A program made the translations under genes and the position numbers. From assembly GCA_041627895.1 (NCBI GenBank), contig JBFKQC010000002.1, forward strand, positions 62,001 through 126,000: 64,000 nucleotides of DNA, written 5' to 3'. Shown here one piece after another: positions 32,125-40,276 of the stretch (position 1 is the first letter of the stretch; each line of letters opens with the position of its first letter). The DNA comes from JBFKQC01 sp041627895 (GTDB lineage Bacteria > Pseudomonadota > Alphaproteobacteria > Rhodobacterales > Rhodobacteraceae). The notes under the pieces are model-generated. The model was not told the origin of the DNA, ran no database searches, and saw only the letters and a list, made by a program, of their open reading frames with translations.

Positions 32125-34827
32125 ATGACGCAAGGGAGAACCAGCTTGCCGGAAAGGGACGTTGCAGCGATCGCGGCCGGGACGCCGCACGCATTCGCAT
32201 TCGATGACTGCCTCGCCGGTCTGAACGTCGGCCCCACCGGGCTGTCCGAGCCCGAGGCCGCGCGGCGGCTGGCAGAGGACGGTCCGAACGCGCTTGCTGC
32301 CCATGGCGGGCGTCATCCGGTCCTGCGGTTCCTGACCCATTTCCACAATGTGCTGATCTATGTGCTGTTGGCCTCGGCGCTGGTCACCGCACTGCTTCGG
32401 CACTGGATCGATACCGGCGTGATCCTGGCGGTCGTGCTGGTCAACGCAATCGTCGGCTTCATCCAGGAGGGCCGCGCCGAGAACGCGATGGCCGCGATCC
32501 GGTCGATGCTTGCGCCCCGGGCGACCGTGCTTCGCGGCGCCCGGCGCATGAGCATTCCGGCCGAGAGGCTGGTGCGCGGCGACATAGTGCTTCTGGAGGC
32601 GGGCGACCGGGTGCCGGCCGACCTGCGCCTGACCGGCGCGCGGTCGCTCAGGATACAAGAAGCGATCCTGACCGGCGAATCCGTGCCGGTTTCGAAGGAC
32701 ACCGATCCGATCGGCGCGAATGCGCCGCTCGGCGACCGCAAGCCGATGGCCTTCAGCGGGACGACGGTGGTCGGCGGCACCGGGCGCGGGGTGGTCGTCG
32801 CCACCGGACCGGCCACCGAGATCGGCCGGATCAGCGGAATGCTGCGCGATGTGGATGTCCTGACCACGCCGCTGGTCGAGCAGATGAACCGGTTCGCCCG
32901 ATGGCTGACGGCGATGATCCTGCTTCTGGCGGCTGTTCTGCTGGCGTTCGGGTATTTCGTCGGCCATATCCCGTTCGACGAGATGTTCATGGCCGTCGTC
33001 GGCCTTACGGTCGCGGCGATCCCCGAGGGCCTGCCGGCGGTGCTGACCATCACGCTGGCGATCGGCGTGCAGCGCATGGCGCAGCGCCACGTGATCGTGC
33101 GCAAGCTGCCTTCGATCGAGACCCTCGGCGCGGTATCGGTGATCTGCAGCGACAAGACCGGAACGCTGACCCGCAACGAGATGACGGTGGCGTCGCTCGG
33201 GCTGGCCTCGGGCCATCACACGGTCAGCGGCGACGGCTATGCCCCGACCGGGCAGATCCAGCCCGAGCCTGCAGCGCATGATCTGGAGCCGGTCGCGCGG
33301 ATCGCGGCGCTGTGCAACGACGCCGAACTGAAGGACAGGGAAGGTCACTGGACCGTCGAAGGCGACCCGATGGAGGGGGCGCTGCTGGCGCTGGCCGCAA
33401 AGGCGCGGGCCGACGTCTTCGGCTGGCACCGCCTCGACGAGATCCCGTTCGACGCCGCGCATCGCTACATGGCCGTGCTGGTCGAAGCGCCGGACGGGCG
33501 CCGCCTGATCCTGGTGAAGGGCGCACCGGAGCGGATTCTCGGCATGTGCCGCGCACAGACCGGCGCGACCGACGGGGCGCCCTTCGACCAGGGATACTGG
33601 GCCGCCGAGGCGCACCGGATCGCGAGCGGCGGGCAACGGGTGATTGCGCTGGCCTGGACCGATACGACGGCCGACGCGCTGCACATCGGCGACATCGACG
33701 GGCAGCTTACGCTGGCGGGGCTCGTGGGCCTGATCGACCCGCCGCGGCCCGAGGCCATCGCGGCGGTCGCGGATTGCCACCGTGCCGGTATCGCGGTGAT
33801 GATGATCACCGGCGATCATGTCGGCACGGCGGCGGCGATCGGACGCCAGATCGGGCTGTTGAATCCCGACAAGGTACTGACCGGCGCCGATATCGAACGG
33901 ATGGGCGATGCCGAACTGGCCATCGCCGTGAAGGACACCAACCTGTTCGCGCGCACCTCTCCCGAGCACAAGCTGCGGCTGGTGACCGCGCTGCAGGCGC
34001 ACGGTCTGATCGTGGCGATGACCGGCGACGGGGTCAACGACGCACCGGCGCTGAAGCGGGCCGATGCCGGGGTCGCGATGGGGGTGAAGGGTTCCGAGGC
34101 GGCGAAGGAGGCCGCCGAGCTTGTGCTGACGGACGACAATTTCGCCTCGATCGCGGCGGCGGTGCGCGAGGGCCGCACCGTGTTCGACAACCTGCGCAAG
34201 GTGATCAGCTGGACGCTGCCGACGAATGCCGGCGAGGCCGGAACCATCATGGCGGCGCTGCTTCTCGGGCTGGCCCTGCCGATCAGCCCGGTTCAGATCC
34301 TCTGGGTCAACCTGATCACCGCGATCACGCTGGGCCTGTCGCTGGCCTTCGAGCCGACCGAGCCGGGCACTATGTCGCGGCAGCCGCGCACGCGTTCTGC
34401 GCCGCTTCTGACCGGCGAACTCGTCTGGCACGTGGTTCTGGTTGGCGTCCTGTTCATGGGCGCGGTATTCGGGCTTTACGCCTATGCGATGGATGGCGGC
34501 TATTCGATCGAGCTGGCACAGACCATGTCGATGAACATGCTCGTGATCCTGGAGATCTTCCATCTGTTCTTCATCCGCAACCTGCACGGCACGTCGCTGG
34601 ACTGGGCGGTCGCGCGGGGCACGCGCGCGGTGTGGATCAGCCTGGCGGTGATCGTCCCGGCACAATTCGTCGTCACCTATCTGCCGGCCGCGCAGGCCAT
34701 CATGGGAACCGCGCCGGTGCCGCTGTTCGACGGTGTGCTGATGGTGGCCATCGGCGCGGTCTTTTTCGCCATGATCGAAATCGAGAAGCAGCTGCGGCTG
34801 ACCTTGCGGCGCAGGAACGGCAGATAG
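32125..34827 (+). CDS. P2-type cation-transporting ATPase
   Basis: 900-aa inner-membrane ATPase of the Ca2+/Mn2+/Na+ type (SERCA/PMA-like group, not a copper pump). Motifs: TGES (~190) in LTGESVPVSKD, the ion-site VAAIPEGLPAVLT (~295), DKTGTLTRNEM (~342), TGDHV, TGDGVNDAPALKRAD (~637), and C-terminal helices with NLITAITLGL. ATG 32125 lacks a ribosome site; TTG 32146 has AAGGGAG before it and is a real alternative. Related ATPases are common in low-oxygen regulons, and the next genes fit that, but no FNR-type box is visible here. Confidence 0.93.
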   Translation: MTQGRTSLPERDVAAIAAGTPHAFAFDDCLAGLNVGPTGLSEPEAARRLAEDGPNALAAHGGRHPVLRFLTHFHNVLIYVLLASALVTALLRHWIDTGVILAVVLVNAIVGFIQEGRAENAMAAIRSMLAPRATVLRGARRMSIPAERLVRGDIVLLEAGDRVPADLRLTGARSLRIQEAILTGESVPVSKDTDPIGANAPLGDRKPMAFSGTTVVGGTGRGVVVATGPATEIGRISGMLRDVDVLTTPLVEQMNRFARWLTAMILLLAAVLLAFGYFVGHIPFDEMFMAVVGLTVAAIPEGLPAVLTITLAIGVQRMAQRHVIVRKLPSIETLGAVSVICSDKTGTLTRNEMTVASLGLASGHHTVSGDGYAPTGQIQPEPAAHDLEPVARIAALCNDAELKDREGHWTVEGDPMEGALLALAAKARADVFGWHRLDEIPFDAAHRYMAVLVEAPDGRRLILVKGAPERILGMCRAQTGATDGAPFDQGYWAAEAHRIASGGQRVIALAWTDTTADALHIGDIDGQLTLAGLVGLIDPPRPEAIAAVADCHRAGIAVMMITGDHVGTAAAIGRQIGLLNPDKVLTGADIERMGDAELAIAVKDTNLFARTSPEHKLRLVTALQAHGLIVAMTGDGVNDAPALKRADAGVAMGVKGSEAAKEAAELVLTDDNFASIAAAVREGRTVFDNLRKVISWTLPTNAGEAGTIMAALLLGLALPISPVQILWVNLITAITLGLSLAFEPTEPGTMSRQPRTRSAPLLTGELVWHVVLVGVLFMGAVFGLYAYAMDGGYSIELAQTMSMNMLVILEIFHLFFIRNLHGTSLDWAVARGTRAVWISLAVIVPAQFVVTYLPAAQAIMGTAPVPLFDGVLMVAIGAVFFAMIEIEKQLRLTLRRRNGR

Positions 34828-34951
34828 AAGGAAAGCTTCGCCCGGTCAGGCCCCGCGGCCGACGCGCGCCCCGGCCCGCACTGGCCGGCGCAATCCTGGC
34901 CGGGTCCGGTGCGTGGCCCTGAATTCCTCGCAAGGCGCCTGACGGCCCAGA

Positions 34952-36010
34952 TCAATCCGGCACGGGCTGATCGCACAGCCGCGCCGCCGCCCGAAGATAG
35001 CGCCTTGCCATCTCAGGCCAGTTCCGGGGCGCGCGGATTTCCGGATTGCGAAGGTGGTCGATCGCCAGCCGCGCCCGGGTCAGGCAGCGCTGCAGCCCAT
35101 AGACCCTGAGCAATGCGCCGGAGGGGCGCGGAAGTCCGGCCCGCTCGAGCCCGGACAGCAGCATCGGACCGATCCATTCCGCGCCGGCCAAGCCGCATTC
35201 CACGCCAAGCGCGTTGAATTCGTCGAAGGGATCGGCCAGCCGGACACCATGATCGAACTCCACCCGGTCGAACACGACCGGGGGATCGGTCAGGCAGACA
35301 TGTTCGGGTCGCAGATCGCCGTGGCCCTCGACCACGATGCCCTTCGCGGCGCGGTCGATGATTTCCGAACGGCAAGCCGCCAGCGCCGACAGGCCGGTTT
35401 CCAGCACGTCGTCCCGCAGCGCAGGGCCAAGCCGCCCGCGCCACTCGCCAAGGTGGCGGATGTTGATCCGGGCCTCTCGCAGCAGCCTTGCGGCATAGGC
35501 GGGGCCTGCATCGACCGATCGCGGCCGGCTGCGATAGAAGGCGATCATCAGGTCGGAAACCGCGGCGATTTCGTGCGGCTCGGGCGCCGGGCCCGCCTCG
35601 ATGCGGCGGATCAGCATTTCCGTTGCGGGCAGACGCACCGACTCGACCAGCCAGTCGACCACGCGCCCCGGCCCGCCAAGCGCCAGCCCGCCGCCGGCCG
35701 GCTGCACCAGAGGCGTCAGTCCGCGGTAGATTTCGCCCGCGAGTTCCCGGTTCAGCCGGATCTCGTCGCGGCAGAGATGCGCCCGTGCGCGCAAGGTCCG
35801 CTGGTCGATATGCATCAGGCGGACCGGCTTTTTCAGCTTCCACGCGCGATCACGAGTCAGAAAGACCAGCGAGGCATGGGTTTCGATGCACTCCGGCTGC
35901 GGCTCTCCCGGCCAGGCGGCACCGCTTTCCAGAAAGGCGCGTTTCTCGGCCAGCGGTACCTCGGGCGCCACATCTGCGCGTGCCGGGGCCCGCATGGCGC
36001 GCGAGACCAT
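34952..36010 (-). CDS. Aminoglycoside-phosphotransferase-family kinase, single domain
   Basis: 352-aa protein kinase-like small-molecule kinase. Lys of WKLKKPV (~56) and LNRELAGEIYRGLTPLV form the N-lobe; the catalytic loop is EGHGDLRPEHVCL (~220) with DRVEFDH as the metal-binding Asp region. Its first ~300 residues are clearly related to the N-terminal half of the 46540 gene (shared ETHxxxVFL, LNR, IYR, HGDL motifs), but there is no P-loop kinase domain. It follows the DUF2267 gene by 9 bp. The substrate is unknown. Confidence 0.85.
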   Translation of the reverse strand: MVSRAMRAPARADVAPEVPLAEKRAFLESGAAWPGEPQPECIETHASLVFLTRDRAWKLKKPVRLMHIDQRTLRARAHLCRDEIRLNRELAGEIYRGLTPLVQPAGGGLALGGPGRVVDWLVESVRLPATEMLIRRIEAGPAPEPHEIAAVSDLMIAFYRSRPRSVDAGPAYAARLLREARINIRHLGEWRGRLGPALRDDVLETGLSALAACRSEIIDRAAKGIVVEGHGDLRPEHVCLTDPPVVFDRVEFDHGVRLADPFDEFNALGVECGLAGAEWIGPMLLSGLERAGLPRPSGALLRVYGLQRCLTRARLAIDHLRNPEIRAPRNWPEMARRYLRAAARLCDQPVPD

Positions 36011-36019
36011 GCCGCGCGA

Positions 36020-36442
36020 TCAGTCCCAGAGTTCCTGTATCGGCTTGCGCATCGCGTGCCGGACCTGCTCGAATTCGCCGTCCGACAGATGCCGGCGCAG
36101 CAGGTCGAACACCGCCGCGACGGCGCGTTCGGGGTCATCGAGCGGCTCCTTGACGAAGCGTGATTCGATACGCGCCAGAAGATCGCGCTTGCCGCGGGGC
36201 TTCACCGGAGTGCTCGACGGGTTCCAGCCGTCGTAGAAGACCCCGCGCACCAGCACCGGCAACTGCGCGGCAAGGTTGGCGGCCTCGTCGACAGTCAGGA
36301 AATCCCGCACCGTGTGCAGCGTCTCGTGCAGAAGAAGATAGGCTCTGGGCTTTTCCCAACCCAGATCGTCGCAAAGCTCGTTGAGCCATTCGGCAAAAAC
36401 CTGCGGCGAGTGATCGAGAGTCGCTATGCCAGTCGTGGCCAT
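36020..36442 (-). CDS. DUF2267 family protein
   Basis: 140-aa cytosolic protein made of one DUF2267 domain: FAEWLNELCDDLGWEKPRAYLLLHETLHTVRDFLTVDEAANLAAQLPVLVRGVFYDGW is the typical helical repeat with the conserved LPxLVRGxFYDGW end. DUF2267 proteins are often found with universal stress proteins and low-oxygen genes, but their function is unknown. First gene of a two-gene minus operon with the kinase. A perfect FNR-type box is centred 67.5 bp before its start, and an 8-bp inverted repeat lies between box and gene. Confidence 0.9.
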   Translation of the reverse strand: MATTGIATLDHSPQVFAEWLNELCDDLGWEKPRAYLLLHETLHTVRDFLTVDEAANLAAQLPVLVRGVFYDGWNPSSTPVKPRGKRDLLARIESRFVKEPLDDPERAVAAVFDLLRRHLSDGEFEQVRHAMRKPIQELWD

Positions 36443-36453
36443 GGCAGCACCTG

Positions 36454-36475
36454 TTCATTTGTCGAACCAAATGAA
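36454..36475. promoter_or_regulatory. Perfect inverted repeat TTCATTTG-N6-CAAATGAA
   Basis: Two 8-bp arms around TCGAAC, 12 bp before the DUF2267 start codon. It overlaps the transcription start predicted from the FNR-type box at 36503. It is either an operator or a hairpin in the leader; its regulator is not known. Confidence 0.5.
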
Positions 36476-36502
36476 GCATGCTCCGATCGCCGGTGCGCCG
36501 CA

Positions 36503-36516
36503 TTGACCGACGTCAA
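36503..36516. promoter_or_regulatory. FNR/DNR-type box in divergent promoter
   Basis: TTGACCGACGTCAA, a perfect TTGAC-N4-GTCAA palindrome. It is centred 67.5 bp from the DUF2267 start (minus) and exactly 41.5 bp from the ATG of the PRPP-synthetase-like gene (plus), so it could serve both directions. Confidence 0.7.
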
Positions 36517-36550
36517 TGCGCCCCTGCCACGGTTCGGGCGATCAGATAGC

Positions 36551-37558
36551 ATGTTGTTCTTCGCGTTGAAGGGGTCGGGTCTGCTGGGTCGCCGCGTCGC
36601 CGCGGCGGGCGGGTTCGAGTTGGCGCGGCACGAGGAACGCGCGTTTGACGGCGGCGAGCACAAGGCGCGCCCGCTGGTGGACGTGCGCGGGCGGGATGTC
36701 TTCGTGCTGCATTCGCTACAGGGCGGCGCGTCGGACTCGGCCAACGACCGGCTTGTGCGGCTGCTGCTCTTTCTGGCCACCTGCCGCGAAAACGGCGCCG
36801 CGCGGGTCACCGCCATCGCGCCCTATCTCGCCTATTCCCGCAAGGACCGGCAGACCAAGCCGTTCGATCCCGTCACCACGCGCTATGTCGCGCAACTGTT
36901 CGAGGCGGCCGGCGCGGACGTGGTCGTGACGCTGGACGTGCACAACATCATGGCATTCCAGAACGCGTTTCGCTGCCGCACCGTGCATCTTGCAACGGAT
37001 CGCCTGTTCGCCGCCGACATTGCGGCCCGCGCGGGCACCGTGCCGCTGGCCGTGGTCTCGCCGGACCCCGGCGGCGTGAAACGCGCGCAACTGATGCGCG
37101 AGGCGCTGGAGGCGGCCACGAACAGACCGGTCGGCTTCGGTCTCATGGAAAAGCGGCGCAGCGCCGGCGTCGTCTCGGGCACGCATTTCGCCGGAGACGT
37201 CGAAGGCAGGGCCGTGCATATCGTCGACGACATGATCTGCGGCGGCGGAACGATGCTGCGCGCCGCCGAAGCGGTCCGAAGCCGCGGCGCGGCCGCGGTG
37301 CATGCCGTGGCGACGCATGGCCTGCTGACGCCCGAGGCCTTTGCCGCGCTCGCCGCGGACGCGGCGCTGGACGGGATCACGCTGACCGACAGCGTCGCGC
37401 CGTTTTCCGCCGCCGCGGCCGGTCTGCGAGGCAAGCTGCGCGTGATCGGGTGCGCGGGGCTCATCGCCGGTGCGATACAGGCGCTGCATCAGGGCGGGCC
37501 GATCGACGATCCGGCGCGGCTCTGCGCCGCCGAAGTGCCCCTGGACGGCGATCTGTGA
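36551..37558 (+). CDS. Ribose-phosphate pyrophosphokinase-like protein
   Basis: 335 aa, PRPP-synthetase family, here a diverged paralogue rather than the housekeeping Prs. Visible: AIAPYLAYSRKDRQTKPFDPVT (ATP/ribose-5-phosphate site, ~95-115), VTLDVHN (~130), VVSPDPGG (~175) and the PRPP-binding loop VHIVDDMICGGGTML (~220-235). The ATG at 36551 has no Shine-Dalgarno; the FNR-type box is 41.5 bp upstream, so the mRNA may be leaderless. In the low-oxygen context it may support nucleotide salvage or NAD synthesis, which is inference. Confidence 0.88.
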   Translation: MLFFALKGSGLLGRRVAAAGGFELARHEERAFDGGEHKARPLVDVRGRDVFVLHSLQGGASDSANDRLVRLLLFLATCRENGAARVTAIAPYLAYSRKDRQTKPFDPVTTRYVAQLFEAAGADVVVTLDVHNIMAFQNAFRCRTVHLATDRLFAADIAARAGTVPLAVVSPDPGGVKRAQLMREALEAATNRPVGFGLMEKRRSAGVVSGTHFAGDVEGRAVHIVDDMICGGGTMLRAAEAVRSRGAAAVHAVATHGLLTPEAFAALAADAALDGITLTDSVAPFSAAAAGLRGKLRVIGCAGLIAGAIQALHQGGPIDDPARLCAAEVPLDGDL

Positions 37559-37667
37559 CCAATGCCGGATGCCGCGGCCGCCAGCCGGTCAGCCCGCGGC
37601 GTGCGGCGTCTGGACCCGACGACCGGAACACATCCGGCACCCGCACCGACAAGGCCGGCGCCGCCGA

Positions 37668-37681
37668 TTGACGGACGTCAA
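37668..37681. promoter_or_regulatory. FNR/DNR-type box upstream of groEL paralogue
   Basis: TTGACGGACGTCAA, perfect TTGAC-N4-GTCAA. Centre 68.5 bp before the groEL ATG, consistent with class II activation and a leader of about 27 nt that contains the GGAGG-like ribosome site. Confidence 0.7.
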
Positions 37682-37742
37682 TGACGGACGCGCCATTCTG
37701 CGGGAAAGTCCGCCAAAGGCATCCCCGGCGGAGGCAAAGCCT

Positions 37743-39368
37743 ATGTCCTACAGAAAGCTGCTCTTTCATTCCGAAGCGCGTGAAAAACTCGCCAAGGGCA
37801 CCCAGGCGCTGGCCGACGCGGTCAGGGTCACACTGGGACCGCGGTCGAAATCGGTGCTGATCCAGAAGAGCTTCGGCGCCCCGATCGTCTGCGACGACGG
37901 GGTGACGATCGCCAAGGAATTCAAGCTGAAGGACGCCGAAGAGGACATGGGCGCCCAGCTGCTGCGCCAGGCTGCCGAGCGCACCGGCGACGCGGTCGGC
38001 GACGGCACCACGACGGCCACGATCCTGGCCAATGCGCTGTTCGCCGAGGGTCTGCGCAACATCGCCGCGGGCGCGTCCGGGGTGGAACTGAGGCGCGGGT
38101 TCGAGGACGGCCTCGCCACGGCGGTCGAAGTGCTGCGAAAGCTGTCGCGGCCGGTACGGTCGGTGCAGGAGAAACGCCAGGTCGCGGCGATCTCGGCGCA
38201 TGGCACCGACAGCATCGGCGACATGGTCGCCGAGGCGATGGAGAAGGTCGGCGACGAAGGCGCGATCATGGTCGAGGAATCGCGCACGACCGAAACCGTG
38301 CTGGAGGTTGTCGAGGGCCTGCAATTCGACCGCGGCTATATCTCGCCCTATTTCGTGACCGACGCCGAAACGCTGACGGCGCGGCTGGAAGAGCCCCTGA
38401 TCCTGCTGCACGAGAAGAAGCTCAGCGGGCTGCGGCCGCTGATCCCGCTGCTCGAGGCGGTCATGCAATCGGGGCGGTCGCTGCTGGTTGTGGCCGAGGA
38501 TTTGGACGACGAGGCGCTGGCGACGCTGGTGGTGAACAAGCTGCGCGGCACGCTGAAGGTGGTCGCGGTCAAGGCGCCCGGGTTCGGCGACCGGCGCAAG
38601 GCGATGCTGGAGGATATCGGCGTTCTGACCGGATGCAGGGTGGTGTCCCCCGATCTCGGGCTGGACATCGAAAAGCTGACGCCTGACGACCTGGGGCGCG
38701 CGGCCTCGGTCCGGATCGAACGGGAGGCCACGACGATCGTCGGCGGCGCTGGCGACCGGACCCAGATCGAGGCGCGGATCGCGCAGATCCGGCACCAGAT
38801 CGCCGAGACGACAAGCGACTACGACCGCGAAAAACTGCAGGAACGTCTGGCCAAGCTGTCCGGCGGTGTCGCGGTGATCCGCGCCGGCGCGGCCACCGAG
38901 GCAGAGCTGAAATCGCGCAAGGAGGCGCTGGACGATGCGATCCACGCCACCAAGGCCGCGGTCGAAGAGGGCGTCGTGCCCGGCGGCGGGCTGGCGCTTG
39001 TGCGCGCGATCGACGCGGTCGAGGCCCTGGCCAAGACCTCCGAGGGCGACCGGCGCACCGGGGTGCTGTGCCTGGCGCGGGCGCTCGGCGCGCCGGCCCG
39101 GCAGATCGCCGAGAACTCCGCCGAGGACGGCGGCGTGGCCCTGTCCGAGATGCGCAAGGGCAAGGGCGCCTGGGGCTTCGACGCGGCCCGGAACGTCTAT
39201 ACCGATCTGCAGAAGGCCGGCATCATCGACCCGACCAAGGTCGTTCGCATCGCGCTGGAGAACGCGGTCTCCGTGGCCGGGACGCTGCTGCTGACCGAGG
39301 CGACGATGGCCGAAGTCACCGAGGAAGACCCCAAGGCGCCGCACCGGATGATGGAAGACTATGTCTGA
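37743..39368 (+). CDS. groEL: GroEL-type chaperonin, stand-alone paralogue
   Basis: 541-aa chaperonin subunit. Typical GroEL motifs: TLGPRSKSVLIQKSFGAP (~30), the nucleotide site GDGTTTATILA (~85), VEEGVVPGGGLALVRA (~405) and AGIIDPTKVVRIALENA (~480). The C-terminus ends EDYV and lacks the Gly-Gly-Met repeat of housekeeping GroEL, and no groES gene precedes it. It is therefore a second GroEL, apparently under FNR-type control, rather than the heat-shock operon copy. Its last 8 bp overlap the HhH gene, so the two are co-translated. Confidence 0.95.
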   Translation: MSYRKLLFHSEAREKLAKGTQALADAVRVTLGPRSKSVLIQKSFGAPIVCDDGVTIAKEFKLKDAEEDMGAQLLRQAAERTGDAVGDGTTTATILANALFAEGLRNIAAGASGVELRRGFEDGLATAVEVLRKLSRPVRSVQEKRQVAAISAHGTDSIGDMVAEAMEKVGDEGAIMVEESRTTETVLEVVEGLQFDRGYISPYFVTDAETLTARLEEPLILLHEKKLSGLRPLIPLLEAVMQSGRSLLVVAEDLDDEALATLVVNKLRGTLKVVAVKAPGFGDRRKAMLEDIGVLTGCRVVSPDLGLDIEKLTPDDLGRAASVRIEREATTIVGGAGDRTQIEARIAQIRHQIAETTSDYDREKLQERLAKLSGGVAVIRAGAATEAELKSRKEALDDAIHATKAAVEEGVVPGGGLALVRAIDAVEALAKTSEGDRRTGVLCLARALGAPARQIAENSAEDGGVALSEMRKGKGAWGFDAARNVYTDLQKAGIIDPTKVVRIALENAVSVAGTLLLTEATMAEVTEEDPKAPHRMMEDYV

Positions 39369-40251
39369 CGCCAGGGCCGCCCTGCCGCCCGCAAGGGGCA
39401 ATGCCGCGGTCGCGGCGCGGCTGCGCGAATATTCCGGCCTGCTCGAGCAGCAGGGCGAAGACGGGTTCCGCATCCGCGCCTACCGCAATGCCGCCTCGGA
39501 AATCGACGCGCTCGGGAAACCGCTGGACGAGATTTTCCGCGATGGCGGCATGGACGGCCTGGTGCGGCTGCGCGGGATCGGCCGCGGGATCGCCGCCGCG
39601 ATCGCCGAGATGCTGGCGACCGGCCGCTGGCGCCAGCTTGACCGGCTGAAGGGCGAGTTCACGCCGGAATCGCTGTTCCGCACGATCCCCGGCATCGGCC
39701 CCGAACTCGCGCACCGGCTTGCCGACGGGCTGGACGTCGACACGCTCGAAGAGCTCGAGACCGCCCTGCGCCTGAAGGGCGAAACGGTCGAGGGCATCGG
39801 CCCGCGCAGGCGCCAGGCCATCCTCGCCGCGCTGGGCGAAAGGCTGGCGCCGCTGCGGCGCAAGGCGGCGGCGGCCGGGTCGCGGCACGAGCCGCCGGTA
39901 TCGCTGCTGCTGGATGCCGACGCGCTCTATCGCCGGAAGGCCGAGGCGGGCGAATTGCGGCTGATCGCCCCGAAACGGTTCAACCCGTCGGGCGCGGCGT
40001 GGCTGCCGATCCTGCACGCCCGGCGCGACGGCTGGCATCTGACGGTGCTGTTCTCGAACACCGCGCGCGCGCACGAATTGGACCGGACGCGGGACTGGGT
40101 GGTGATCTATTTCCACGAGGACGACGGCCCCGAGGGCCAGCGAACCGTCGTGACCGAGCGCAAGGGTGCGCTGGCCGGCCGGCGCGTCGTGCGCGGGCGC
40201 GAGGCAGACTGCCAGGCGTATTACGCCGCCGCGCCCGGCCCGGCCGCGTGA
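39361..40251 (+). CDS. PolX-like helix-hairpin-helix protein without polymerase domain
   Basis: 296-aa protein. Residues ~10-100 resemble the 8-kDa HhH domain of PolX DNA polymerases (NAAVAARLREYSGLLEQQGEDGFRIRAYRNAA, then LRGIGRGIAAAIAEML), and ~115-165 a second HhH (TIPGIGPELAHRL, VEGIGPRRRQAIL). The catalytic palm and PHP domains of PolX are absent; residues ~190-290 are a different conserved domain with DWVVIYFHEDD. Likely a DNA-binding protein; function unknown. Overlaps groEL and shares its FNR-type promoter. Confidence 0.85.
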   Translation: MSDARAALPPARGNAAVAARLREYSGLLEQQGEDGFRIRAYRNAASEIDALGKPLDEIFRDGGMDGLVRLRGIGRGIAAAIAEMLATGRWRQLDRLKGEFTPESLFRTIPGIGPELAHRLADGLDVDTLEELETALRLKGETVEGIGPRRRQAILAALGERLAPLRRKAAAAGSRHEPPVSLLLDADALYRRKAEAGELRLIAPKRFNPSGAAWLPILHARRDGWHLTVLFSNTARAHELDRTRDWVVIYFHEDDGPEGQRTVVTERKGALAGRRVVRGREADCQAYYAAAPGPAA

Positions 40252-40276
40252 CCCGGCGGCGGCGGGGCCCCGGGCG

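Noticed and set aside
31948..34665. 905-codon minus-strand open frame opposite the P2-type ATPase
   Set aside because: Composition (Arg, His, Gln, Asp runs) and exact antisense register show it is a shadow of the ATPase gene.
37461..39473. 670-codon minus-strand frame opposite groEL
   Set aside because: Antisense shadow with no recognisable domain; groEL on the plus strand is unambiguous.
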